DNA of 64,000 nucleotides from a virus, in the IMG/VR virus record IMGVR_UViG_3300020178_000002, positions 1-64,000 of that record; one strand, 5' to 3'. Shown piece after piece: positions 41,101 to 51,475 of the stretch. Both the position numbers and the translations under genes were made by a program. The notes beneath the pieces are model-generated. The model made no database searches. It saw only the letters and a list, made by a program, of their open reading frames with translations, and was not told where the DNA came from. The first letter of the stretch is position 1. Each line of letters begins with the position of its first letter.

Positions 41101-41105
41101 AAAAT

Positions 41106-41765
41106 ATGATAAAGTCCAAAGTAAATCCCCCTCACACATCTGCCTTAAACTTTGGTTTGGCTTTTGGTGACAATATAGGAATCAAAGTTAAAGGTGATGT
41201 CTTTGCTACTCTCAGGTATGAGGATGGCAAAGAAGAGATCGTAATTGATAAGTCCAATATCTACACTTTGGATGGTGGAGTTTTGGCAGCTATTTTGTTT
41301 TCTAACAATGCAGGGCAAAGCAACAATAGATTTGTGAATATGCTTGCAGTTGGAACAGGTGCTTCTGGTTCATCACAGAATCCAGACATTCCTGATTATC
41401 AACAAAGAGCTTTAAACACACCACTCTATAAGAAAACTTTCTCGAGTGTAGTTTATCGCAAAGCAGATGGGAGCTTAAGTGTTGATGGGAATAATGACCC
41501 TATTCCAACCAACATTGTAGATTTCACAACAACTTTTGAGTCTTCTGAAGCTGTGGGTGCTTTAACTGAAATGGGTTTAATAAGTTCAGTCAACAATAGC
41601 TTCTTAGAAAACTCCTTTGTTAAAAACCCAAACAACTTCCCTCTTGAAAGAGATGTTTCAGAAGCTGTTTTAGATTATGACGTACTTGTTAATTATTTAA
41701 CCTTCCCTGTCATAAATAAACCTAATGGGGCAATTCTTGCAATCACATGGCGATTAACTTTTTAA
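41106..41765 (+). CDS. Small virion protein B (paralogue of 40318)
   Basis: I take ATG at 41106 (219 residues, MIKSKVNPPHTSALNFGLAF) instead of the GTG at 41094, which lies within the ribosome-site hairpin. It shares strand order with the preceding protein (see that entry) but is diverged. It ends ILAITWRLTF, a hydrophobic C-terminus common in trimeric fibre proteins. A structural role is inferred from context. Confidence 0.6.
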   Translation: MIKSKVNPPHTSALNFGLAFGDNIGIKVKGDVFATLRYEDGKEEIVIDKSNIYTLDGGVLAAILFSNNAGQSNNRFVNMLAVGTGASGSSQNPDIPDYQQRALNTPLYKKTFSSVVYRKADGSLSVDGNNDPIPTNIVDFTTTFESSEAVGALTEMGLISSVNNSFLENSFVKNPNNFPLERDVSEAVLDYDVLVNYLTFPVINKPNGAILAITWRLTF

Positions 41766-41781
41766 GTAGGAGACTACCCTC

Positions 41782-44700
41782 ATGAAATACCTCTCTTCTA
41801 CTAGCAGAAACTTAAACCCTGCAAACTATGCATGGGAATCTGTTGTCCATCAGTTTGGAAGACCTCTCCTAGATAGTGAGCTAAACCTTTCTCAAGATAT
41901 TCTGAGACAGAGACTAGACTTGCCATCTGGTATGATTTCAGACCAATCAAGCATGAATGACAAGAATAGGTTCTTGTTCTATTCTCCTTACACAGGAAAC
42001 CCTAGAGTCTTAAACCCAGAATTCAGAGCGAATACTTTAACCATTGAAAGGTTCATTGCCTCTGTTAATGGGATGGCTGTGGATGTTAAGGGAACTAACT
42101 CTGTAGACCCAGAACTTAACCATGTTGAGCTATCTGAACCACAAGAGGGAATAGATCTAGTAGATTTTGTTTTCTTAGAGGTATGGAGAAAAGAAGTTAC
42201 TCCATCAATGGATGCCAGAGCCAGACTCAAAGTCTCTAGCCCATTAGCAAATGACACTTTAACCTTTCAAGATGCAAACAACTCTGTAGTAATAACAGCA
42301 GGTGTTGACTTTCAAATCAGCAACTCTAGCCCCGAAACGGCTAGAAACCTATCTGAAGCTATAAATAACTATGATGGACAAGGCTTAGGTCTAACTCTTG
42401 GCTCTGTCACAGTCACCTCTGAAACAAGAGGCACTCCTTATTTATTTCTCAGTTTAACTGGTGGTGCTAGTGGCAATACTCCAACATTTAATATTACAAG
42501 TGGTTCTGTAGGCATACTTGTAATAACCCAACCTTCTGGTGGTTCAGATGGTGAGGGTAAGCCTAATGCAAACAACATTTATTATGCTGGTAATCTTGAC
42601 TGTCATAGTGATCTTTATTTGGATGATGACATACAAGACCCTACTTTGAATGTTTCTTCGACAAGAAGGGTTCAAATACAGTATCGTCTTAGGGTTCATG
42701 CCAATTTTAACTATAGTATATCTCAAGACATCTTTGGCTTAGATAGCTTTGGTTTATTTGCTCAAGGTGCAAATGCAAATCCCATTAACACAGCTACTTT
42801 CAGTAGGCATAGTAATGATTCTGGACTTTGGGTTGCAGGCGATGGTTCAGAAGCAAGTGCTTCAACTTTAGGTACTGTTGATGGGTATATCTATGCAATA
42901 CCTGTAGCTTTTGTCTATAGGCGAAATAAGCCTCTAAATGGCAATGAGGGATTTCACCCCTTAGATAGATATAACACAGGTGCTTTACATGACCATGATG
43001 GATCAACCTTACAGGCAAACCCTTATGTAGATCGTGTAGCCACTACATATTCAGATAGGCCAGATGGTCTTTTCTCCGACCAGATTGCAGAAGAAGATGT
43101 ACTTGATTTAAGAAGAAGAGTTTTCCCTAAAGGTTTAGACTTTAAATCAGAGCTTGTTCATCAATATCATTCTTTACTTGATGGTTTAAATAAGACTTGG
43201 ATTGCAGAAGCACATAACTTAGCAGATACAGGTAATGGTACAGCAGGGATATCTCACACTCCTCTTATGTGTGATGTTTTTGGGAGTAATGCTAATTCTT
43301 TAAACATTGGTAATTACAAGAGAGACTTTAACAATGTTTCCAGAAGGTTCTCTAATGTGCCTTTAGTAGAAAGAGTCTTCTTTATTATCTATCCAGGACT
43401 TAACACCTCAGGTATTAGCTACACTCCAAACGATAATGCTCAAGCGAATGGTTGGCACGTTGGAGATACCATTGTTGTAAGTCTGAATGATTTAGATGCA
43501 AAGGGAGACACAGAGTGGGTTCCTGTTGATGCATTTGGGTCTATTGGTATAGATTTACCCTCAGGTTCTAAGATCACAGATTTAGGTATGTGTTGGCACA
43601 ATGATGGTCACTATGTGAATGATATAGTTCAAGATGTAGAGATTTCCTATGTCAACATCACAGATAGTGCAATCTCTGTGGTTCTAGGAGAGAATGACCA
43701 AGTTGCTAATGGAGGTATCTCTGGTGCTGCTGATTATGCTGTGGTTTCAGACGATTCTTTAACATTAGGGAGTGAAGCAGTTATTTTCCTTGAGTTGGTT
43801 ATTGAGATGCCTTCTGGTGATCATGGTTTAACAGGGAGAGTAGATCAGATCCCTAGCTTCGATTCAGAAGTTTATGCAACAGGATCTTGTATTTCTTTGA
43901 ATGAGCCAGAGGCTGTTGTTAATCTGTATCCTAATGTAGGAAACGGGGTTGCTTCGCCCATTATTAACCTAAGAGAAGGTAAGCGAGAAGTTTCTTTAGA
44001 GTATGTTAGGGGTTTGATGACAAGAACTATAGTTTCTACTAGGTCTAGCTTCACATATTTACCTTATAGGGTTTATGGAGATCCATCTACAATCACAATT
44101 ACAGATGTTTCTGATCCTTTAAATCCAAGTGTTTTAACGCTAGATTCTTCTAGTTCTAAGTTCTCACACTCTGAACCTTTGTTAGCTTGGCAGGCTGTTT
44201 GGGTTTCTGGTCAAAGAAGTTTGGAGATAGAGTTCCACCCTGTAGTTCCTTATCCTGCTACAGACACTTCAAATAACTCTATATTCGTCTTTTATAAGAG
44301 ACAAGCACCTCAGACATGTGGTTCTGACTTTCCGATTGCTAACGACAATATAAGCACTGATTCTGGTGGTGTTGTACCTGTTGAGATGGAGTTGAGTCCT
44401 TTAGCAATAGGGGAGAAGATTTCTTCTTTTATGAACTCGGACTTTACTTATCCTTTCCTTGCTCCAACAGAGCATTTAGGGAGTTCTCCTTTAGCAGAGA
44501 ACAACTATGGCTATGATGAGTATCTGGTTTTGAACAGCAATGAGGTTTTCCTAGATGACTTGACAGTCAATACAGGTAATGTGGACTTATCAAGTTTAGT
44601 GCCTTTAGCTTCATCGGTTAAGCTAACACTAGGAAGATCGGCTATACCACCTGTCAAAGACAACTATAACCGAGTTGTCTATCAAACAATGAGTGAAGCT

Positions 44701-44955
44701 AGCTATTACCCAGCTTCATATGCTAAGAATCTTTCGGTCTTTAACAAGAGCTATAAAAATGCCTTGCCTTGTTTAATGAAAGTCACATCAGACAGTCATG
44801 ATCTCTACAGAAGTGGAGAGGTTCTGTTAGTGGTTTTCATTAAGACTTCTATTTGGGGTCAATCAGTATCTGTAGATATGAGAGATAATAATTCAAACAA
44901 CTTAGTTGTTGCGTGTGTTTATAGGACTCGCAATTTGCTTCTTTTAGGAGATTAG
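41782..44955 (+). CDS. Large fibre protein with LDSELNL domain (paralogue of 51476)
   Basis: A 1057-residue protein. The first 150 residues hold HQFGRPLLDSELNLSQDILR, VNGMAVDV and LVDFVFLEVWRKEV, closely matching the 51476 protein (AGKPPLDSELNLVGQIAKQ, VDFVFLEVWN). Shared later features include VQIQYRLRV, DSGLWVAGDG, AIPVAFVYRRN and PDGLFSDQIAEEDVLDLRRR. The remainder is beta-rich. The shared N-terminus presumably docks to the baseplate and the diverging C-terminal part faces outward. GTAG/CTAC forms a tiny stem around the ribosome site GGAG. Confidence 0.65.
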   Translation: MKYLSSTSRNLNPANYAWESVVHQFGRPLLDSELNLSQDILRQRLDLPSGMISDQSSMNDKNRFLFYSPYTGNPRVLNPEFRANTLTIERFIASVNGMAVDVKGTNSVDPELNHVELSEPQEGIDLVDFVFLEVWRKEVTPSMDARARLKVSSPLANDTLTFQDANNSVVITAGVDFQISNSSPETARNLSEAINNYDGQGLGLTLGSVTVTSETRGTPYLFLSLTGGASGNTPTFNITSGSVGILVITQPSGGSDGEGKPNANNIYYAGNLDCHSDLYLDDDIQDPTLNVSSTRRVQIQYRLRVHANFNYSISQDIFGLDSFGLFAQGANANPINTATFSRHSNDSGLWVAGDGSEASASTLGTVDGYIYAIPVAFVYRRNKPLNGNEGFHPLDRYNTGALHDHDGSTLQANPYVDRVATTYSDRPDGLFSDQIAEEDVLDLRRRVFPKGLDFKSELVHQYHSLLDGLNKTWIAEAHNLADTGNGTAGISHTPLMCDVFGSNANSLNIGNYKRDFNNVSRRFSNVPLVERVFFIIYPGLNTSGISYTPNDNAQANGWHVGDTIVVSLNDLDAKGDTEWVPVDAFGSIGIDLPSGSKITDLGMCWHNDGHYVNDIVQDVEISYVNITDSAISVVLGENDQVANGGISGAADYAVVSDDSLTLGSEAVIFLELVIEMPSGDHGLTGRVDQIPSFDSEVYATGSCISLNEPEAVVNLYPNVGNGVASPIINLREGKREVSLEYVRGLMTRTIVSTRSSFTYLPYRVYGDPSTITITDVSDPLNPSVLTLDSSSSKFSHSEPLLAWQAVWVSGQRSLEIEFHPVVPYPATDTSNNSIFVFYKRQAPQTCGSDFPIANDNISTDSGGVVPVEMELSPLAIGEKISSFMNSDFTYPFLAPTEHLGSSPLAENNYGYDEYLVLNSNEVFLDDLTVNTGNVDLSSLVPLASSVKLTLGRSAIPPVKDNYNRVVYQTMSEASYYPASYAKNLSVFNKSYKNALPCLMKVTSDSHDLYRSGEVLLVVFIKTSIWGQSVSVDMRDNNSNNLVVACVYRTRNLLLLGD

Positions 44956-44956
44956 T

Positions 44957-47900
44957 ATGCCAAAGAAAACAGTAGACACCGACAGCTTGATTACTGTCAA
45001 TTCTTCACAAGGGACAGACAGTATCAGTTTGGGCTTAACTTCTTCTTCAAGTCAAAGAGTATCGACTAATGCAGAAGATATATTTTCTTCAAATGCACTA
45101 GGTGGGTACTTAGACGAGAACTTGCAATCTAATTTAGATAACTTATCTTCAGAAGCAAAGAGAAACCAGCCCCCTAAGCTAGGCTATGGAGCAATTACTT
45201 TTTCAAATGACTTAGGTGTCTCTATATCACATGATGGCCGACCTGATTGGGGGTCAGCAAAAGTGGTAGACTACCCATCTTGGGTCTACAAAAAAAAGAT
45301 CTGGGCAGAGAAAAGAGAGATGCCTCATATAGGTTTCGGGAATGAGCAAGAAGACTTAGCAACCTCTATATCTGATTCTAAATGGATAAACGAAGGCGGT
45401 CTTTATGACACTTTAAATTTAAATTATAGAGACAACCGAGAAACAGGATCTCCTAGTAGCTACAGCTATTATGGTTTTGGAGATACACAATTTGACCATA
45501 TAGGATTTCCTTTAATTGCTCAGTCTGCACCGAGAGACTCATTTAACTTACTAGACAATAGTCAGATATACCCTTTCTTGTACCAAGAACCTCTTTTCAC
45601 ACCAGATGAAACAAATGATTTATTCAATGCCTCAACAGGTATTACTTTAGGTCTGACCTCTGGAGAGGGCACTTCAAGCTTTGGCTTAAGAAAAGGTGAG
45701 CCTGCTATTGCAATGTCTCCTATTTCAACAAGAAGCAACTCACCTTTTAACTCTAAGATATTGATAGATAGCTACAATGATGACTTAGGATTCGTTATTT
45801 CTGGCCTACTCTTTCCAGCAGATAGAGGTGTTTTAGCTTTGATTCGTTTTGAATCAGATCCTAACGGAGTCTCATCTGGCATATCTACACCAGCAACCAA
45901 TGCAGAAGAAGTTTTAAATAGAGTGGTTGCTGCTATAAAGTTAGGGCATGGTGTAGGCCCTCTTGATGGAGAATCTGGTGGTGACATCTTTAATGATTCA
46001 GAGGGAGAGACATTCCCCTCTCTTAAAACAGGTCAGTATGATCTGTATGAATTACATACAGGAAACTATATACCAAACTCAACTAGGTCAGGTGCTAACC
46101 CCAACTTAGTTGCAGACCCCACTAAAGGTCAAGTACGATTGTTGACAGATCCTTTAGCTTTCAATGTTGAAGATAATACTTATTCTTTAGGGATACCTGT
46201 CTTATTCTCTCCATATGACTACTCAAGAGAAGTAGAGGCTCGTTTTTTCTTCCCTAATAGAAACTTTCTTTCTTATAGAATGCCTTTGTTAAAGGATTAC
46301 TCACCAGAGGGTCTTTTAACACCTGTTGCAGAAAGAGATAGATTCTTTGTTAAAAACACACCTAACAAAGATCAAGCTAAAAAAGTATATGAGCCACTTT
46401 TTAAAACTGCTGGTGGGTATGTTACCTTTGGTGCAAGAGATAACTATAGTTATCAAGTGGCTCGTTATAGACATGTTGTAAACCTAATGGATTTAGAAGC
46501 AGATACTTATGTAAACATATCTTCTGACCCCACAGACGATGAACCAGACTATAACTTTGGGTCATTTGCTTTAATCCACTTTAAGACAGAAGCAGCTTTT
46601 GAAAGACTTGTCAGAGATGGTATTGCACCTTCAGATGAAGAGGTATTCAGTAGAAACCTCATAGACTTTGATGACCTGTCAAATAACATTGCTCAAGACT
46701 TAGGGACTGTAGGTGGAGATGGTCTTGAAGATGGTGTTTCTTCTTTCTCATCTAGTAATGCACTAAGTATTTTTAGACCTAACTTTAACTTTGAAAGACC
46801 ATTGTTTGATGGATTGTTTAACAGCTTTGATTTTACACCTAAAGCTCAGACAGAAAACTTCTATCCTAACTATGATGCAGCAAACTCCGAAAAGATTAAC
46901 AAGAATAATAGTTACTTCTCTTTTATCTCTGGAGTTATTTATGTCAGCCCTACTATTCCATTTAGATATAACGGACACCCTGACTTACAAGGGAACTCTC
47001 TAACACCTACTGTTCAAGAGAGCCTTTACTCTAAGATTAAAACAGAGTTTAACATTACTCAAGAGCTAGAACTAAATGATCTTACTAAATGGGATACAAC
47101 AGAGCCTTCTGAGAATTCTTCAGTCAGACCATTTGCCCAAATCTTAGCAAGCTCTTTAACAGCACAAGATAATTTAGAAGCAACTGTATATACCCAATGC
47201 TCAGTGACTACTAAACATCAGAGTCTATTTGTTAATCAGCGTCTTGGGGTTAATACCTTATATGCTAAGGGTGATGCAGTTAAGCCAATTACAGATCTTA
47301 CTTTAATGAATGAGAAAGATGGTTTCTGTACTTTATCTACCTCTGCAACTAGGACTTCTTTGCTAGTAAACAGAGCTTCTAGGCAACATGACAATATAGG
47401 TGTTGAGATTGTTGCAGATGATGTTGAAACATTATTAGGAAACCCTGTCACCAATAACTCTAAAGTCCTTTATCACTCTGCTCGTAAAATATCACTTCTT
47501 GAATTATACGGACAGAGGTTTAGACCAAATGGGTCATTGCCTGGATTCGCTGGCACTTCTATATCTTCTCTATCCGAGATCTACACCCCATTTGGAGATG
47601 TTGGATATCCTGGTGGAGAGAATGATGATTTTACTTATGGGTATGTTTTTGCATGGTGGGAAAATACAAATAATACAGGTCACCATCCCAAAGTTGCAGG
47701 TCAGTCCTTCTCAATTTATAGATATGATGAAGAAGGTTATAGGATATACCAAGAGCTAGAACTTCTTCCTATCGGTGGAGATGAAGCAAATGGTTATGCT
47801 TTGGAGCTTTGTTCTGGTTGGAATCGTGTGAGCCATGCAGATAATAATGTGAACACAGACCCTAAGTACAGATACCCTCAAAACAGACCTGTTTATAGAC

Positions 47901-50662
47901 CTGTAGAGAACAACGATTCTAGATTAGCTGTGACTACTCATGCAGATGCTCGTTTCTTACTTGTTAAAGATGTAGATTACTATATTGAGTGTTATCCTTC
48001 TGTTCCTTACACAGCAGCAAGCCCACTCAATCCTTTAAACTTTGATGAGACAACAGCAAATCAAAGTATCTCTAGTATTGGTGGGTCTGCTTACTCAGAC
48101 CTTCAGCTTAAAGTAGTTGAAGAGTTAAACCCTGCACAGTCGGTCTGGAATGCTTATGCTGGAACAAACAGCCTTTATGACAATCTAGCAGGGGTGAATA
48201 CTAACCAATGTCAATGGTTAGGGAAGGACACCTTGTTCCCACCACCTGTGGCAAACCCTGTTGCGGATGTTGGTTATACTTCTCATGTTAGGGGTATAAA
48301 GTACTTAAGAAGAACTTCTTTATTTTCGTATGAGTCATCAATACCTCATCCTCACCCAAGACCAAGTTATGACCTTGTTGGTGAAATTCATTATGGGGAT
48401 GTCTTTATTGAGGTAGCACCTACAGGAAACATGGAGCTTCCTGAATATGGTAACTTTACCCAAGACATAAGAGGCTTTATAACAGTCTCTGGGCTAGGTA
48501 ATGAACCATACTTTGCAGAAGATCAGATTCATGCTGTAGCTCCTACTTACAATCCTAGAATCCCTTTGAAGTCTCTCTTTACTAGAAGAAAAGACACACA
48601 AGAGAGGTTCTTAGATGAGTCTTACAGAATAGAGTCTAGTTTACAGCACTTGCTTACAGTAGTAGGAGACCCTACTTCTTCTGCAAGATACAGTAACAAT
48701 TCGGTAGCTAATTTTAATCCAGCACTTCCAGACAACATGTTCAATTCAAATACTGACTTGATTGAAAACTTGCAAGGACCAGGATTGCCGAATGGTGGTG
48801 CAGGGGTCAATTCTGGCTATATCTGCTTCCCTGTTAGAGATGAAAGCACTTTTAATGGCCGAGTTTTCTTAGATCTTCTTGATTCTTTCCCTGCTGATGA
48901 TCTCTTTAGGAAAAGAGCAGGTCATGGTGGTGCAGGTTATTTAAGAAATAGCTGGCACATTAGAAGGGCTGCTATGTCAACAGACCCTCTTGAGAATGAT
49001 TGGAGAGAAGCACAGGTAATAGGTTTCCCAGATATGACAAGAAACTTAATGAGTGGTTCTAAGTATGGAACACCACCAAGAGGTTTGCTTGTTTATCCTT
49101 ATATGGACTTTTCTAGTAATGCAGCTTTCTCTTTTGAGGGTCAGACTACAGGGGCTAATAACCTCATTGCTTCTAACGAGGGGTATTTCTTACCTAATGC
49201 AAACATAGGTTCAACAGATACAAGAGAGGGTTCTGATTGGGTTGATGATGACTTAAACAATGCAGGTTTCTCACTCAATCCTAAGTTGAGACACGCTCAA
49301 CCTAATTATTATAAGACTTCCCTACTTAGTGATTTTGCTGACCCTAATGACTATCCAGATGTTGGGTATGTCAGAGCATTTGATCTTAACTTTGGAAAGA
49401 ATCCTACACTAACACCTCAAGCACCTTATTGGAATAAGAATTGGGTTGAGGACACAGAGCAAGGCGAGGAAAATAGAACTTACCTTGAAGCTCAGAACTA
49501 TGGTTTGATTGAATCTGGTCAATGGATTAGAGCAGAAGTATACCCTGATGAAAGAGGCTTTAGGTTTGCCCCTGTTAATCTAAGGCTTGTTGGTATAGAT
49601 TGGGATATGATTTCATTTGTAGATAGAAATTTCCCTCTCCAGAAAAGGGATGGTTTAGTCCATGAGGTAAGTGGCTCTCAGTATCTTTGTAGAAAGCGAG
49701 TAATGAGAGTTTTTGTTAAAGTTCCAGGTTTAACTGCTTGGCTAGATGTGGGTGTGAAAGATGGTGAGATAGGCGAATCTTACAGACATTGGACAGGAGA
49801 CAAATCAGATCCAAATGTTGGAAATAAAGACCCTAATGGTGCAACAAGTAGAAAAGATGATCCTTTAGTAGATGGTGCAGGTTGCTGTCTTTCTTATGAA
49901 GAAAAGTATTTAGTAGAAGAAGGTCTGGCTTGCTTGGACTTAAAGTTGAACTTGGGCTTTGTCCCTGCCTTTAACTCATGGGGTGCAGACACAAGTTTGC
50001 CTGTTGGAGACTCGAGTAACATCTCTAAAGATGAGTATTTAGGCTTCTCTAAAGAGTATAGAGTAGACAACTGTCCTACTGATACTATTTACCTCAGAAA
50101 CCAGAACAACTTATCTTCTGTGGACTCAACTATCGCTGGAGCTAAGAACTTTGAAGCACCAATGCTTGTTAAAGTTGTTCTTTCTCATCCAGACCACCCT
50201 AAGTATGAAGTACATCCTGACGACAATACTAAGCTAGTAAACGCAACAGATATTAGTGATTTGACTTTAGAGATTGCAGATATTGCTAATGGGACACCTA
50301 ACAATGTTTCAATCATAGACATCCATCCTTCACCTAACACTTCTTATCTTGGTCACTCTTACCCACCTGATGACCGAGCACCTTTATGGTCAAGGAGAGG
50401 GTTGATGGGGATAGAGGTTCTTAGACCAGATGGTTCTAATTTTGATAGGGATGAAGCTATTGATAGACCAGATTTTACTTCTATTGATCTATATGGAAAT
50501 CCTACATTGTATTATGCAAGGACAGAAGATTTATTGAGTTATGAGAGTTATGTTAAACAATCCTCATCTTTAACAAACAAGATAACTTATACACATAATT
50601 TAAATGTAGCACCGACAGGATTAAGTTCTGAATATAAGAAGCCTGTTAAAGGAGAAGGTTAA
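44957..50662 (+). CDS. Giant virion protein (1901 residues)
   Basis: This is the largest product in the window. It begins MPKKTVDTDSLITVNSSQGT and is rich in Asn, Asp, Tyr, Ser and Pro with few helices, typical of extended fibre or tail-tip proteins. Segments such as FGDVGYPGGENDDFTYGYVF and SIYRYDEEGYRIYQELELLP resemble repeated beta modules; a similar phrase (FSIYRVGADGVKYYQTLTLI) occurs in the 34868 protein, so the two share a domain. It starts one base after the preceding stop and overlaps the next ATG by one base. Confidence 0.6.
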   Translation: MPKKTVDTDSLITVNSSQGTDSISLGLTSSSSQRVSTNAEDIFSSNALGGYLDENLQSNLDNLSSEAKRNQPPKLGYGAITFSNDLGVSISHDGRPDWGSAKVVDYPSWVYKKKIWAEKREMPHIGFGNEQEDLATSISDSKWINEGGLYDTLNLNYRDNRETGSPSSYSYYGFGDTQFDHIGFPLIAQSAPRDSFNLLDNSQIYPFLYQEPLFTPDETNDLFNASTGITLGLTSGEGTSSFGLRKGEPAIAMSPISTRSNSPFNSKILIDSYNDDLGFVISGLLFPADRGVLALIRFESDPNGVSSGISTPATNAEEVLNRVVAAIKLGHGVGPLDGESGGDIFNDSEGETFPSLKTGQYDLYELHTGNYIPNSTRSGANPNLVADPTKGQVRLLTDPLAFNVEDNTYSLGIPVLFSPYDYSREVEARFFFPNRNFLSYRMPLLKDYSPEGLLTPVAERDRFFVKNTPNKDQAKKVYEPLFKTAGGYVTFGARDNYSYQVARYRHVVNLMDLEADTYVNISSDPTDDEPDYNFGSFALIHFKTEAAFERLVRDGIAPSDEEVFSRNLIDFDDLSNNIAQDLGTVGGDGLEDGVSSFSSSNALSIFRPNFNFERPLFDGLFNSFDFTPKAQTENFYPNYDAANSEKINKNNSYFSFISGVIYVSPTIPFRYNGHPDLQGNSLTPTVQESLYSKIKTEFNITQELELNDLTKWDTTEPSENSSVRPFAQILASSLTAQDNLEATVYTQCSVTTKHQSLFVNQRLGVNTLYAKGDAVKPITDLTLMNEKDGFCTLSTSATRTSLLVNRASRQHDNIGVEIVADDVETLLGNPVTNNSKVLYHSARKISLLELYGQRFRPNGSLPGFAGTSISSLSEIYTPFGDVGYPGGENDDFTYGYVFAWWENTNNTGHHPKVAGQSFSIYRYDEEGYRIYQELELLPIGGDEANGYALELCSGWNRVSHADNNVNTDPKYRYPQNRPVYRPVENNDSRLAVTTHADARFLLVKDVDYYIECYPSVPYTAASPLNPLNFDETTANQSISSIGGSAYSDLQLKVVEELNPAQSVWNAYAGTNSLYDNLAGVNTNQCQWLGKDTLFPPPVANPVADVGYTSHVRGIKYLRRTSLFSYESSIPHPHPRPSYDLVGEIHYGDVFIEVAPTGNMELPEYGNFTQDIRGFITVSGLGNEPYFAEDQIHAVAPTYNPRIPLKSLFTRRKDTQERFLDESYRIESSLQHLLTVVGDPTSSARYSNNSVANFNPALPDNMFNSNTDLIENLQGPGLPNGGAGVNSGYICFPVRDESTFNGRVFLDLLDSFPADDLFRKRAGHGGAGYLRNSWHIRRAAMSTDPLENDWREAQVIGFPDMTRNLMSGSKYGTPPRGLLVYPYMDFSSNAAFSFEGQTTGANNLIASNEGYFLPNANIGSTDTREGSDWVDDDLNNAGFSLNPKLRHAQPNYYKTSLLSDFADPNDYPDVGYVRAFDLNFGKNPTLTPQAPYWNKNWVEDTEQGEENRTYLEAQNYGLIESGQWIRAEVYPDERGFRFAPVNLRLVGIDWDMISFVDRNFPLQKRDGLVHEVSGSQYLCRKRVMRVFVKVPGLTAWLDVGVKDGEIGESYRHWTGDKSDPNVGNKDPNGATSRKDDPLVDGAGCCLSYEEKYLVEEGLACLDLKLNLGFVPAFNSWGADTSLPVGDSSNISKDEYLGFSKEYRVDNCPTDTIYLRNQNNLSSVDSTIAGAKNFEAPMLVKVVLSHPDHPKYEVHPDDNTKLVNATDISDLTLEIADIANGTPNNVSIIDIHPSPNTSYLGHSYPPDDRAPLWSRRGLMGIEVLRPDGSNFDRDEAIDRPDFTSIDLYGNPTLYYARTEDLLSYESYVKQSSSLTNKITYTHNLNVAPTGLSSEYKKPVKGEG

Positions 50663-51456
50663 TGCCTGCGATATTCAACCGAGCTGATGATAGTTTGATT
50701 CAGGTACTTCCTAGTTTTTCAAACTCTCTATTAACAGAGATGACAGGTAAGTATGTAATTGACTACCCAGAGCAATTTGACCTAAGTAGGGATTTAGATT
50801 CTTTGGATACTTCACTGAGTGCTGCTCAAGTAAGAAGTAATTTTAAAGACCTTGTTCATAATAAGTTTGTTCAAGCTTTCCCTAGTTTTGATGTCTTTGA
50901 TCACAACTACTTAGAAGACTTAAACCACCCATTTGAGAATGGCTTTTTCCCAAGCACAGATGCAGGTTCTTTATTGAGGACAGGCTATAAAGTAAGCTCT
51001 GGTCCTAATAAAACCTGTGTTATAGGAAGAAGCCCAAGGAAAAACACAATCGAGGGTTCAACCTTAACTACAGATATGACCTCACCTAAGAACAAATGCT
51101 TAATTACTCAAGAGATAGATATTGAGGGTTCAACACCAGATGGTCGTGGTCGTTTTGAGTTTATGGTTTACTTCAAAGATTGTCTTAGGAAACATACCAA
51201 AGACAGTAGCGACCTTTCTAGCACACCAGCAACCTTCGGCATGTTAAATCAAACAGGCAAAGTTGAGTATCAAACTAAAAGAGGTCTTGAAAATTTCCTT
51301 AGAGTTTATATTTCTGGAGACAATGGTAGTACCTATTCAGAGATAACTAACCTCACTTCATTCTCTTTTCCTCAGAGAAGAAATACTATAAGGTTGGCTT
51401 TTGTCAATTACACTGATTGGGATATAAACCTCTTAACATACACTTTGATGTACTGA
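50662..51456 (+). CDS. Virion-associated protein
   Basis: A 264-residue protein (MPAIFNRADDSLIQVLPSFS), in the middle of the fibre operon with a 1-base overlap. The N-terminal half is mixed, and the C-terminal half beta-rich (GRGRFEFMVYFKDCLRKHTK, FLRVYISGDNGSTYSEITNL, NTIRLAFVNYTDWDINLLTY). No family recognised; a fibre-linker or chaperone role is possible. Confidence 0.55.
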   Translation: MPAIFNRADDSLIQVLPSFSNSLLTEMTGKYVIDYPEQFDLSRDLDSLDTSLSAAQVRSNFKDLVHNKFVQAFPSFDVFDHNYLEDLNHPFENGFFPSTDAGSLLRTGYKVSSGPNKTCVIGRSPRKNTIEGSTLTTDMTSPKNKCLITQEIDIEGSTPDGRGRFEFMVYFKDCLRKHTKDSSDLSSTPATFGMLNQTGKVEYQTKRGLENFLRVYISGDNGSTYSEITNLTSFSFPQRRNTIRLAFVNYTDWDINLLTYTLMY

Positions 51457-51475
51457 AAGAATAAAGGTAGGCAAC

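Noticed and set aside
41094-41105. GTG start at 41094
   Set aside because: It is part of the ribosome site itself (TGTGGAGG); ATG at 41106 fits.
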